Assembly: GCF_029989365.1 (NCBI RefSeq)
Contig: NZ_JAPRAQ010000001.1
Location: forward strand, 744,001 to 808,000
Direction: 5' to 3'
Source: Bradyrhizobium sp. Arg816
GTDB lineage: Bacteria; Pseudomonadota; Alphaproteobacteria; Rhizobiales; Xanthobacteraceae
DNA length: 64,000 nt
A program made the position numbers and the translations under genes. The notes beneath the pieces were generated by a model, which was not told where the DNA came from, searched no databases, and saw nothing but the letters and a program-made list of their open reading frames with translations. Of the stretch, positions 34,168 through 42,760 are shown piece by piece (within the stretch, counting starts at the first letter, position 1; every line of letters begins with the position of its first letter).

Positions 34168-35226
34168 TCACTTGAACCAGTGCACCAGCACGATGCTGAT
34201 GCCGAGCAGCAGCATCAGCGACAGTGTCACCGCGGCCGTCACCCGGCCGCCGACATTGGCGAGCACCTTCACGTCGACGCCGAGGCCCAGCGCGGCCATC
34301 GACACGACGGTGAGGAAACCCGTGATCCGCGTTATCGGAGCCACCACCGTGCCTGGCACGATCTCCAGCGAGCGCAGGGTCGCCAGCGCAAGGAAGCCGA
34401 GGATGAACCAGGGGACCAGGCGGAAGAAGCCGACATTGGTTTTCTTGGCTTCGGCCTGCCAGCGCGAGGCCGCGAGCGACAGGCCGACCACGACCGGCCC
34501 GAGCATCAACACGCGCATCAGCTTCACCAACGTGCCGATCTGCGTCGAGACGAGCCCGGCCGGGACCGTTGCCGCAAGCACTTGCGGCACCGCGTAGACG
34601 GTGAGGCCTGCGAGAATGCCATATTGCGTGGCCGACAATTGCAGCAGCGGAATCAGCAGCGGCAGGCCGAGGACCATCATCACGCCGAGGATCGCCGTAA
34701 AGGAAATCGAGGACGCGATCTCGTCGTTGTTGGCACCGATGATCGGCGCCACGGCGGCGATCGCGGAATTGCCGCAGATGGAATTGCCGCAGGCGATCAG
34801 GATCGAGAGCCGCGTCGACAGGCCCAGCATGCGACTGAGGCCGAAGGAGACGCAGAGCGCGATCACGACGACCGCGGCGATCGATGCCAGCAGCGCCACG
34901 CCGGAAGCCGCAATGGCGGCGAAACTGATCGAGGCCCCCAGCAGCATGACCGCAACTTCGAGCAGCTGCTTGGCGCTGAAGGCGATGCCGGCCTGCCAGC
35001 GCGGCGCCGGTTTCCAGAAGCTGCGCAGCGCCATCCCGAGCAGGATCGCCATCACCAGCGCTTCGACATAGGGGTGCTCGAAGACACCCAGCTCGGCCCG
35101 CTCGAGCAAGGCCGAGATACCGGCGACGGCGATACACAGGAGGATTCCCGGAATCAGCGCCGCGATACGGCTCACGACAGTGGTTGGCTTGGCGTCGGCC
35201 GGGTTGGATGCTTGATTCTGCGACAC
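34168..35226 (-). CDS. YeiH-family (UPF0324) putative sulfate exporter
   Basis: 352 residues, about ten membrane helices. Conserved parts include LEVAVMLLGASISFAAIAASG, LIACGNSICGNSAIAAVAPIIGA and a C-terminal LSLMLLLGISIVLVHWFK. The family is annotated as putative sulfate exporters, though direct transport evidence is limited. Its closeness to an AprAB-like oxidoreductase and a TauT-type importer is suggestive of sulfur metabolism, but it is convergent with them and has its own promoter region. Confidence 0.88.
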   Translation of the reverse strand: MSQNQASNPADAKPTTVVSRIAALIPGILLCIAVAGISALLERAELGVFEHPYVEALVMAILLGMALRSFWKPAPRWQAGIAFSAKQLLEVAVMLLGASISFAAIAASGVALLASIAAVVVIALCVSFGLSRMLGLSTRLSILIACGNSICGNSAIAAVAPIIGANNDEIASSISFTAILGVMMVLGLPLLIPLLQLSATQYGILAGLTVYAVPQVLAATVPAGLVSTQIGTLVKLMRVLMLGPVVVGLSLAASRWQAEAKKTNVGFFRLVPWFILGFLALATLRSLEIVPGTVVAPITRITGFLTVVSMAALGLGVDVKVLANVGGRVTAAVTLSLMLLLGISIVLVHWFK

Positions 35227-35336
35227 AAATCTCTCCCAGAGGAGAAATATTTATACGCAGTGCTCGCCGATTGGGGAATAAGTTTTCGGCATATCAGGGC
35301 CGAGGGAAGTTCTATGCTCAGCCCGGAATAATCGGT

Positions 35337-35555
35337 TCAGAAGATCAGGCTTTTGGCGAGCGAGGCGACACGGCTGAAGCTGTCATAGACGCCCGGCTCA
35401 AAGAAGGCCGCACGCGCCAGCACGATGCCCGCGACCAGCGACCAGAACACCGTGGTGCCGGCCCGCAGCAGGAGCTTTGACGCGCGCGATCGCGGCTGGG
35501 TGTCCGTTGCGGACACCAGCTGCTCGCCGAAGGGCTCAAATCCAGTGCGTTCCAT
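35337..35555 (-). CDS. Small hypothetical single-pass membrane protein
   Basis: 72 residues: a polar N-terminus (MERTGFEPFGEQLVSATD), one membrane helix (TTVFWSLVAGIVLARAAFF) and a short C-terminus. No recognised domain. The ribosome site is weak. It stands alone between the YeiH-type gene and the liv operon. Confidence 0.55.
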   Translation of the reverse strand: MERTGFEPFGEQLVSATDTQPRSRASKLLLRAGTTVFWSLVAGIVLARAAFFEPGVYDSFSRVASLAKSLIF

Positions 35556-35720
35556 GGCTACGCCGATCCATCAAATTCTGAATGGAATGTCGTCGTTTCG
35601 GCCCCAAACGGCAATGGAAGCGATTGGCGTTTTTGGCCCTCGACGGGGAAACTCCTTCCGTCTGACGAACCCGAGACAATAGTTTTCTTCTTTGGGCCGG
35701 GTTGGCGCTCCGGAACCCGG

Positions 35721-36434
35721 TTACAGCGCCAAATAGCGGCGGCGGATCGCGTCGTTGGCCTTCAACTCGTCGATCCCAGCGGCGTAGACGATCTGGCCCT
35801 TGTCGATCACCGTGGCGTGGCTCGCCAGCCCCAGGCAGAAATGCATGTTCTGCTCGGCGATCAGCACGGTCGATCCGAGCTGTCGGAGCTGCCGCAACAG
35901 CTCGCCGATCCGCTGCACGATGATCGGCGCGAGGCCCTCGCTCGGCTCATCGAGCAGCAACAGCGCCGGGTTGCCCATCAGCGTGCGCGCGATCGCGAGC
36001 ATCTGCTGCTCCCCGCCTGACAGGCGCCCGGCAATACGATGGCGCAGCGGCTCCAGCAGCGGGAAGACCTCATAGATGCGCCTGATCGGCCATTCGTCCT
36101 GGCCCTCCGGCCCCCGCTTGCGACCGATGACGAGATTGTCCTCGACCGTGTGCTCCGGAAAGATCTGGCGATCCTCCGGCACGAAGCCGAGACCGGCGCG
36201 CGCGATATGATGCGGCTTCTGGCCCGAGATCACCGCGCCGCGCAGGCTGATCCTGCCCCGACGCGGCGGCGCCAGTCCCATGATCGCCTTCATCGTCGTC
36301 GATTTGCCCGCCCCGTTGCGCCCGAGCAGCGCCATAGTCTCGCCCTGCCGCACCGAGAGGCCGACGCCGAACAGGATCTGGCTGGTGCCGTAATAGACGT
36401 CGAGATCGGCGACTTCGATGATGGCGGCGTTCAT
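35721..36434 (-). CDS. livF: Branched-chain-type ABC transporter ATP-binding protein (LivF)
   Basis: 237 residues. Walker A GRNGAGKST, signature LSGGEQQMLAIARTL, Walker B LLLLDEPSEGLAP, and the LivF-type C-terminus. It is one of two ATPases of an amide/branched-chain (HAAT) family importer. Four-base overlap with livG. Substrate is set by the binding protein, not by this subunit. Confidence 0.94.
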   Translation of the reverse strand: MNAAIIEVADLDVYYGTSQILFGVGLSVRQGETMALLGRNGAGKSTTMKAIMGLAPPRRGRISLRGAVISGQKPHHIARAGLGFVPEDRQIFPEHTVEDNLVIGRKRGPEGQDEWPIRRIYEVFPLLEPLRHRIAGRLSGGEQQMLAIARTLMGNPALLLLDEPSEGLAPIIVQRIGELLRQLRQLGSTVLIAEQNMHFCLGLASHATVIDKGQIVYAAGIDELKANDAIRRRYLAL

Positions 36435-37186
36435 GCGGCGGCCCCCGCATGTTCGGTGCCGAGATAGGCCTCAATCACCGCACTGTTGTTACGGATCTCG
36501 TCGGGCGTGCCGGTCGCAAGGATGCGGCCGTAGCAGAGCACGACGATTTTTGGTGCGATCTTGAACACGATGTCCATGTCGTGCTCGATGAAGACGACGG
36601 TGATCTTCTGGGTGTCCCAGAGCTCGCGGACCTTGTCGATCATGCGCCAGCGCTCTTCGGGGCCCATGCCGGCGGTCGGCTCGTCCAGCAGCAGCACCTT
36701 TGGTTCGAGCACCAGTGCGAGAGCAATGTCGAGCAGTTTCTGGTCGCCATGCGACAGCGTTGCGGCCGTGCGATTGCGCTTTCCCGCCAAGCCCAGCAGC
36801 TCCATCACATGCTCGGCGCGGTCGCGTGTCTCGGGCAGCGGAAAGCGCTTGTGCAACACTGCGGAGGTGCGTTGGTCGGCGCTGACGGCGGCAAGCATGG
36901 TCTCCTGCACCGTCAGGGATTTGAAGATGCTCGCGACCTGGAAGGCACGGCCGATGCCGTGGCGCACGATCTCCGGAGGCGAGCGGCCGGCGAGATCGAC
37001 GCCGTCGAGCAGAACCTGACCAGAATCCGGCCTCAGGGCGCCGGTAATCAGGTTGAAGAACGTGCTCTTGCCGGCGCCGTTCGGTCCGATCACCGCCGTG
37101 AGCGAACCGTCGGGGAAGTCGAGCGTGACGTCGTTGGTCGCCTTCACACCACCAAAGGATTTTGCAAGGTTGCGGATCTCGAGCAT
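36431..37186 (-). CDS. livG: Branched-chain-type ABC transporter ATP-binding protein (LivG)
   Basis: 251 residues. Walker A GPNGAGKST, LivG-type RAFQVASIFKSLTVQETML, signature region ATLSHGDQKLLDIAL (SHGDQ replacing SGGQ, usual in LivG), Walker B LLLDEPTAGMGPEE. The ATG at 37186 (MLEIRNLAKSFGG) matches the family start; the longer frame is a shadow of livM. Confidence 0.94.
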   Translation of the reverse strand: MLEIRNLAKSFGGVKATNDVTLDFPDGSLTAVIGPNGAGKSTFFNLITGALRPDSGQVLLDGVDLAGRSPPEIVRHGIGRAFQVASIFKSLTVQETMLAAVSADQRTSAVLHKRFPLPETRDRAEHVMELLGLAGKRNRTAATLSHGDQKLLDIALALVLEPKVLLLDEPTAGMGPEERWRMIDKVRELWDTQKITVVFIEHDMDIVFKIAPKIVVLCYGRILATGTPDEIRNNSAVIEAYLGTEHAGAAA

Positions 37187-37188
37187 GA

Positions 37189-38208
37189 CTAGCGCCCCTC
37201 GCCCGTCTCGCGCCGGTGCGCGAACCAGTCGGCGACGAAATCCAGCAGGCCTTTGCGCAGGCCCAGCGCGAAGAACAGGATGACCACGCCGAGCACGATG
37301 CCGTGGTACTCGGTGAAGCGCGTCACGGTGTCGTTGAGCAGAAGCAGCAGCACCGTGCCGACCATCGGTCCGAGGAAGGTCGAGACGCCGCCGAGCATGT
37401 TGATGAAGATGCCCTCGCCCGAGATGGTCCAATAGGCGAATTCCGGATAGGCGCCGGACACGAACAGCGCCATCACCATGCCGCCCATCGACGCGAACAG
37501 CGCCGCCAGCACGAAGACGGTCAGTTTTGCGCGCCAGACGTCGATGCCGAGGAAGCTCGCGCGCGCCGCGTTGTCGCGGATCATGCGCAGCGTGTAGCCG
37601 AACGGCGACTGCGCGATCTGACGCATCGCGAGCAGGCCGAGGATCAACAGCGCGCAGCTCGCGATGTAGAGATGGACGTGGTTGGCGAGATTGATGCCGA
37701 GGAACACGGGTCGCGGAATGCCGCCGCGCAGGCCCTGGTCGCCGCCGGTGAAGGACGCCCAGGACAGGATGGTCGAGTGAATCAACATCTGGAAGGCGAG
37801 CGTGACGAAGGCGAAATAGATCTCCTTCAGCCGCACGCAGATCGCGCCGATGATTGCGGCGATCACCGCCGTGATCGCCAGCGTCGCGACGAAGGCCACG
37901 GGAATGGGGACGCCCAGCTTCTGCATGATCAGGCCAAAGCTGTAGGCCCCTAAGCCGAAGAACATGCCGTGGCCGAACGAGGTCAGGCCGGTGTAGCCGA
38001 CCAGCAGGTTCAGCGAGGTCGCGAACAGGCCGTAAGCCGAGCAGCGGATGAGGAAATCGAGCAGCGCCTTGCTGCCGGTGAACAGCGGCAGGCTCGCGAG
38101 CACGGCAAAGGCGACGAGCGCGATCAGCACGTCGCGATAGCGTTGCAGCGCCGCACCGCTGCGCACGGGGACCAGCGTTTCGGCACGTCCGGCCTCGAGC
38201 TCGGTCAT
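37189..38208 (-). CDS. livM: Branched-chain-type ABC transporter permease (LivM)
   Basis: 339 residues, eight to ten membrane helices, with LivM motifs LNLLVGYTGLTSFGHGMFFGLGAY and GGISTFLGP-like GGVSTFLGPMVGTVLLLLL. It pairs with LivH. The start overlaps the livH stop by four bases; the stop is 2 bp before livG. Confidence 0.94.
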   Translation of the reverse strand: MTELEAGRAETLVPVRSGAALQRYRDVLIALVAFAVLASLPLFTGSKALLDFLIRCSAYGLFATSLNLLVGYTGLTSFGHGMFFGLGAYSFGLIMQKLGVPIPVAFVATLAITAVIAAIIGAICVRLKEIYFAFVTLAFQMLIHSTILSWASFTGGDQGLRGGIPRPVFLGINLANHVHLYIASCALLILGLLAMRQIAQSPFGYTLRMIRDNAARASFLGIDVWRAKLTVFVLAALFASMGGMVMALFVSGAYPEFAYWTISGEGIFINMLGGVSTFLGPMVGTVLLLLLNDTVTRFTEYHGIVLGVVILFFALGLRKGLLDFVADWFAHRRETGEGR

Positions 38209-39107
38209 GCCGCCTCCTTGCCGAACAGGCCGGTGGGTTTTGAGACCAGCACGATCACCATGAAAAGGTACATCAGGCCTTCCGTGAACAGGGGAAAGCC
38301 GAGCGAGCCGAAGGACCTGATAAGGCCGAGCAGCAGCGCGCCGATCAGAGCGCCCAGGATCGAGCCCATGCCGCCGATGACGGTGACGATGAAGGATTCG
38401 ATCAGCACCGAAAATCCCATGCCGGGGGTCAGCGACCGCACGGGCGCCGCGAGCGCGCCGGCAAGGCCGGCCAGCATGCCGCCGAGCGCGAACACGCCCC
38501 CATAGATCAGGCCGGTGTTGATGCCGAGCGCCGAGACCATGCCGGGATTATGTGCCGCCGCCCGGATCACCTTGCCGATGCGGCTGCGCGACAATCCGAT
38601 GCCGAGCACGATCGCTGCGACCAGCGCGACGCCGATCAGCAGCAGGTAGTAAGGCGGCACCACGCCGCCGGCGATGAACAGCGGCATCACCTGGAATGCC
38701 GCGGGCATGCCCATCGACTTGAATTCCGGCCCCCAGATGATGCGCACGACATCGTCGAAGATCAGCACGAAGGCGTAGCAGACGAGCAGCTGCATCAGCA
38801 CGTCGGCGCCGTAGACGCGGCTCATGAAGACGCGCTCGAAGATCAGGCCGAGAACCGCGGTGCCGGCCGCCCCCGCGAACATCGCAAGCGCAAAGCTCCC
38901 GGTGAGCTGATAGGCCGTCATCGCGAAATAGGCGCCGAACATGTAGAAGGCGCCGTGGCTGAAATTGACGACCTTGAGCACGCCGAAGATCAGCGTCAGC
39001 CCGACTGCGACCAGGAACAGGAGCATGCCGATGATGAGGCCGCTGGTGGTTTGCGTCACCAGGCAGGCGGAACTGGAGAGGCAGCCGGCAAGCGCGTCGA
39101 GATCCAC
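38205..39107 (-). CDS. livH: Branched-chain-type ABC transporter permease (LivH)
   Basis: 300 residues, about eight membrane helices, with the LivH motif GLTLIFGVLKVVNFSHGAFYMFGAY and GGMGSILGALIGALLLGLI. A GTG start at 39107 is used (MDLDALAGCLSSS). It is preceded by the binding-protein gene, with a 90-bp gap. Confidence 0.92.
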   Translation of the reverse strand: MDLDALAGCLSSSACLVTQTTSGLIIGMLLFLVAVGLTLIFGVLKVVNFSHGAFYMFGAYFAMTAYQLTGSFALAMFAGAAGTAVLGLIFERVFMSRVYGADVLMQLLVCYAFVLIFDDVVRIIWGPEFKSMGMPAAFQVMPLFIAGGVVPPYYLLLIGVALVAAIVLGIGLSRSRIGKVIRAAAHNPGMVSALGINTGLIYGGVFALGGMLAGLAGALAAPVRSLTPGMGFSVLIESFIVTVIGGMGSILGALIGALLLGLIRSFGSLGFPLFTEGLMYLFMVIVLVSKPTGLFGKEAA

Positions 39108-39197
39108 GGGAGCACTTTCATTGCGACGCGCCGGACTTGGCGCGGAGAGCCAAATAGAAACGGCGGAGACGGTCGCCCGTCCCCGCCGCGCATCGGA

Positions 39198-40457
39198 TCA
39201 GGTGTAGCCCTTGCTCTTCTTCCACTCGGCCTCGAGCTCGAAGATGGTCTTCCAGTCGCCGGCCTTGACCTCGGGTACGTAGGGCTCCTGCGGGATCGTG
39301 GTGCCCCAGCCGATGGCGTAGCCGACCAGCGTGTGGTCGTCGCCGCGCATCGTCACGGTGCCGTCGGCGCCGAACGGGCACTTGATGGTGAGGCCCTTCA
39401 GCACCTCCGCGATCTTCTTGCCGTCGGTGGAGTTGGCCTTCTTCGCGGCCTCGGCGAGGAACATCACGGCCGTCGCGTTCTGCCATGACCAGTTGGTCGG
39501 ATATTCGTTGTACTTCGCCTTGTAGGCATCGCCCCAGGCCGCGTTCTCCGGCGTGGTCGGGAAGGTCTTGATGTAGCGGTTGCCGGAGTGGATGCCCTTG
39601 GGCAGGTTCTTCACCACGGTGAGCGCGGTGTAGTCGGCCATGTTGACCGCGAATACCTCCATCTGGCCGAACATCGCGTAGATGTTGGCCTGGTCGATAT
39701 AGGAGGTGAGATCGCCGCCCCACAGGCAGGAATACAGCGCCTGCGGCTTGGCCTGGAGGATCTTGGTCACGACTTCGGTGTAGTCGGGCTGAAACAGTTT
39801 TGGCCAGGACTCGCTGATGATCTCGACGTCGGGCGCGAAGCGCTTCAGGTACAGCGTGAACTCACCGGTGGTGTCGCGGCCATAGGCATAGTCCGGCGAG
39901 CAGGTCGCCCATTTCTTCAGGCCCTTGGCTTTCGCGATTCCAGCGGCATAGCTGCCGCCGACGATGGAATCGTGGATGCCCTGACGCACGCAACGGAACG
40001 CGTTCGGGATGTGCTGCTTCGGATCGGCCGTCAGCGAGGACGCCTCCGAGCAGGTGTGGACGCAGAGCACACCGAGATCGCGCGCGACTTCGTGCACCGC
40101 AAACGATCCGGACGACGCCTCGCCGTCGATCAACCACTCGCAACCATCGGTGTTGACGAGCTCGCGCGCGACGCGAGCGGCTTCCTGCGGCTGGCCCTTG
40201 GAGTCGCGGATCACCATCTCGATCTGACGGCCGGCAAGTCCGCCGGCAGCGTTGACCTTGTCGACCTCGAGCATCACCGCATTGCGTGACGACGTGCCGA
40301 GCTGCGCGACGCGGCCCGACAGAATCGTCGGCATGCCGATCTTGATGGTCTTGGCTTGCGCACGCGCCACCCACGGCGCGGCAACACTCATCGCACCGGC
40401 GCCCATCAGCGCCAGCGTTGAACGGCGGCTGATGCCCGGCATGCGGGTTCTCGTCAT
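39198..40457 (-). CDS. Branched-chain-type ABC transporter substrate-binding protein
   Basis: 419 residues. The leader GISRRSTLALMGAGAMSVAAP carries a twin-arginine-like RRS, suggesting Tat export; the mature part (KTIKIGMPTILSGRVAQLGTSSRNAVMLEVDKVNAAGG) is a LivK/AmiC-type periplasmic binding fold. AGGGGAAA precedes the ATG at 40457. It is divergent from an acyl-CoA ligase/monooxygenase operon, so the ligand may be an aromatic or other carboxylate rather than an amino acid. Confidence 0.9.
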   Translation of the reverse strand: MTRTRMPGISRRSTLALMGAGAMSVAAPWVARAQAKTIKIGMPTILSGRVAQLGTSSRNAVMLEVDKVNAAGGLAGRQIEMVIRDSKGQPQEAARVARELVNTDGCEWLIDGEASSGSFAVHEVARDLGVLCVHTCSEASSLTADPKQHIPNAFRCVRQGIHDSIVGGSYAAGIAKAKGLKKWATCSPDYAYGRDTTGEFTLYLKRFAPDVEIISESWPKLFQPDYTEVVTKILQAKPQALYSCLWGGDLTSYIDQANIYAMFGQMEVFAVNMADYTALTVVKNLPKGIHSGNRYIKTFPTTPENAAWGDAYKAKYNEYPTNWSWQNATAVMFLAEAAKKANSTDGKKIAEVLKGLTIKCPFGADGTVTMRGDDHTLVGYAIGWGTTIPQEPYVPEVKAGDWKTIFELEAEWKKSKGYT

Positions 40458-40561
40458 TTTCCCCTCCCTCTTTCGGGTCGGCGTTCCAGTCCCTTGCCGG
40501 AGATCGTCTCGTCTCCGTGTTTCCAACAATTTCAGAGGCTGGGGGGTGACGTCAAGCCAAA

Positions 40562-40586
40562 GATGAATTACGAGTCATAATTCATC
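40562..40586. promoter_or_regulatory. Candidate TetR operator between the divergent operons
   Basis: GATGAATTA (40562-40570) and TAATTCATC (40578-40586) are perfect 9-bp arms around CGAGTCA. The site is 42 bp before the CoA-ligase ATG and about 105 bp before the binding-protein ATG. Size and symmetry suit the TetR protein encoded in the ligase operon. Confidence 0.6.
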
Positions 40587-40628
40587 AAAGGAGAAAACGA
40601 GGCCGACAATCGGCCCAAAGCCCGCAAA

Positions 40629-42122
40629 ATGATCAATCTTTCGAGCTTCATCACCTTTCACGCCCGGCGCACGCCGGACTGGCCCGCGCTGAAATATCGC
40701 GGCGAGGAGATCTCCTACGCCGTTTTCGATGCGCGCATCCGGCAGGCCGCCGGCTGGCTCGCCGCGCAGGGCATCGGCGTGGGCGACGTCGTGGCCGTGC
40801 TGATGAAGAACAGCGCGGCATTCCTGGAGCTCGTCTTCGCCACCAGCCATCTGGGCGCGGTGTTCTTGCCGATCAATTTTCGACTTTCGCGCGACGAGGT
40901 CAGCTACATCGCGGGCAATGCCGGCGCGCGGTTGTTGATCGTCGATGAAGAACTTGCCGCGAATGCAACGGGCGCGAAAATTGTCGTGCTGAACGAAGCC
41001 GCGCAGCAAAGCATCTCGCACCTCGCGGGCGAGGCCGCGCCCGCGCCGATGCTCGTCCGCGCGCCATCCGACCTGATGCGGTTGATGTACACCTCGGGTA
41101 CGACCGACCGCCCCAAAGGCGTGATGCTCGCTTACGATAATTTCTACTGGAAGTCCGCCGACCAGACGATTGCGCTCGGCATCAACGCCGAGACCCGACT
41201 GCTCGTCGTCGGCCCGCTCTACCACGTCGGCGCGCTCGACCTGCCAGGCATCGCCGTGCTCTGGCATGGCGGGTTCATCCGCATCGAACGCAATTTCGAC
41301 CCAGAGACCGCGCTTGCGGCGATCGCGGAGGACAAGCTGAACGCGACATGGTTCGCGCCTGTGATGACCACCGCGATGCTCACCTGCCCCACCCGCGATC
41401 GCTACGACGTCTCCAGCCTGAGATGGGCGATCGGCGGCGGCGAGAAGACGCCCGAGGTGCGCATCCGCGCGTTCTCGGAGTTCTTCCGCAATGCGCGCTA
41501 CATCGATGCCTATGGCCTCACCGAGACCGTCGGCGGCGACACTTTCATGGAAGCCGGCCGCGAGCTCGAGAAGATCGGTTCAACCGGGCGCGCCATCGCC
41601 CACGTCGAGATCGAGATCCGCGACGAGGACGGCAAGACGCTGCCACCGAACGTCAATGGCGAGATCTGCCTGCGCGGACCGAAGATCACGCGCGGCTATT
41701 GGAAGGATCCGTCGAAGACGGCGGCGGCCTTCTTCGGCGACTGGTTCCGCAGCGGCGACGTCGGCTATCTCGACGAGGAAGGCTTCCTGTACCTGACCGA
41801 CCGCAAGAAGGACATGATCATCTCCGGCGGCGAGAACATCGCCTCCTCAGAGGTCGAGCGCGTCATCTACGATTTGCCCGAGGTGCGCGAAGTCGCGGTG
41901 ATCGGGCTGCGCGATGCGCGCTGGGGCGAGCGGCCGGTCGCGATCGTCGTGCTGGCCGAAGGCGCAAGCCTTGAACTCCCTGCCCTCACCGAGCACTGCC
42001 GTACGCGCCTGGCGAGCTTCAAGGTGCCGAAGCAGCTCGTCATCCGCGACAGCCTGCCGCGGAATCCGAGCGGAAAGATCCTCAAGCGCGTGCTGCGCGC
42101 CGAGCTGGAGACCTCTGAATGA
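40629..42122 (+). CDS. AMP-dependent acyl-CoA/aryl-CoA ligase
   Basis: 497 residues. The AMP-binding motif is MYTSGTTDRPKGVML near 155-170; YGLTETVGGD, GDWFRSGDVGYLDEEGFLYLTDRKKDMI and the C-terminal lysine motif NPSGKILKR complete the acyl-adenylate fold. It activates a carboxylic acid to its CoA thioester. It heads a three-gene operon with TetR and a Baeyer-Villiger-type monooxygenase; the substrate may be an aromatic acid or a fatty acid. Confidence 0.92.
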   Translation: MINLSSFITFHARRTPDWPALKYRGEEISYAVFDARIRQAAGWLAAQGIGVGDVVAVLMKNSAAFLELVFATSHLGAVFLPINFRLSRDEVSYIAGNAGARLLIVDEELAANATGAKIVVLNEAAQQSISHLAGEAAPAPMLVRAPSDLMRLMYTSGTTDRPKGVMLAYDNFYWKSADQTIALGINAETRLLVVGPLYHVGALDLPGIAVLWHGGFIRIERNFDPETALAAIAEDKLNATWFAPVMTTAMLTCPTRDRYDVSSLRWAIGGGEKTPEVRIRAFSEFFRNARYIDAYGLTETVGGDTFMEAGRELEKIGSTGRAIAHVEIEIRDEDGKTLPPNVNGEICLRGPKITRGYWKDPSKTAAAFFGDWFRSGDVGYLDEEGFLYLTDRKKDMIISGGENIASSEVERVIYDLPEVREVAVIGLRDARWGERPVAIVVLAEGASLELPALTEHCRTRLASFKVPKQLVIRDSLPRNPSGKILKRVLRAELETSE

Positions 42123-42760
42123 CGCAAGCGAATGCCAAGGTCACAAAGCTCAACCGCGTCGAGCGCAACGCCTGGACCAAGCAGAAGATCTTTGACGCCG
42201 CGACCAAGGTCGTCGGCAAGCATGGCTATGCCGAAGCCTCCGTCGCCCGCATCACGGAAGAAGCCGGCGTCGCGCAAGGCACCTTCTACAATCATTTCGA
42301 GAACCGGCAGGAGCTGCTCGATCAGCTGCTGCCGAAGATCGGCCTCGACATGGTGGAATTCATCCGCGCCCGCACCGGCACCGCCGATGCCGCGCGGCAG
42401 GAGATCGCGCGCTTTTCCGCCTTCTTCGACTTTATCCGCGAGGTGCCGGAGTTCCTGCGCATCCTCAACGAGGCTGAATTCTTCGCGCCCATCGGCTACC
42501 AGAAACATCTCGACAACATCTCGGTCGCCTATGTCCGCATCTTGCGCCGCGCACGAGCGGCAGGAGCGATCGAGGATTACAGCGACGAGGAATTCGAGGC
42601 GATCGTCCACATGCTGATGGGCTCGCGCGGCTATCTCAGCCGCCGCTACTCCTATTCGGCCGGCGGCGTCACCGCCGTGCCGGACCACGTCATCTCAGCC
42701 TATCGCAAGCTGATGACGCGCGGCCTTTTCAGCGCATCCGGAGATCAGGACACGCCATGA
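42119..42760 (+). CDS. TetR-family transcriptional regulator
   Basis: 213 residues. N-terminal helix-turn-helix ASVARITEEAGVAQGTFYNHFENRQELLDQ; the C-terminal ligand domain has no assigned ligand. It overlaps both neighbours by four bases, so it is co-translated with the ligase and monooxygenase. Likely ligand is an acyl-CoA or the ketone substrate. The inverted repeat at 40562-40586 is its probable operator. Confidence 0.93.
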   Translation: MTQANAKVTKLNRVERNAWTKQKIFDAATKVVGKHGYAEASVARITEEAGVAQGTFYNHFENRQELLDQLLPKIGLDMVEFIRARTGTADAARQEIARFSAFFDFIREVPEFLRILNEAEFFAPIGYQKHLDNISVAYVRILRRARAAGAIEDYSDEEFEAIVHMLMGSRGYLSRRYSYSAGGVTAVPDHVISAYRKLMTRGLFSASGDQDTP

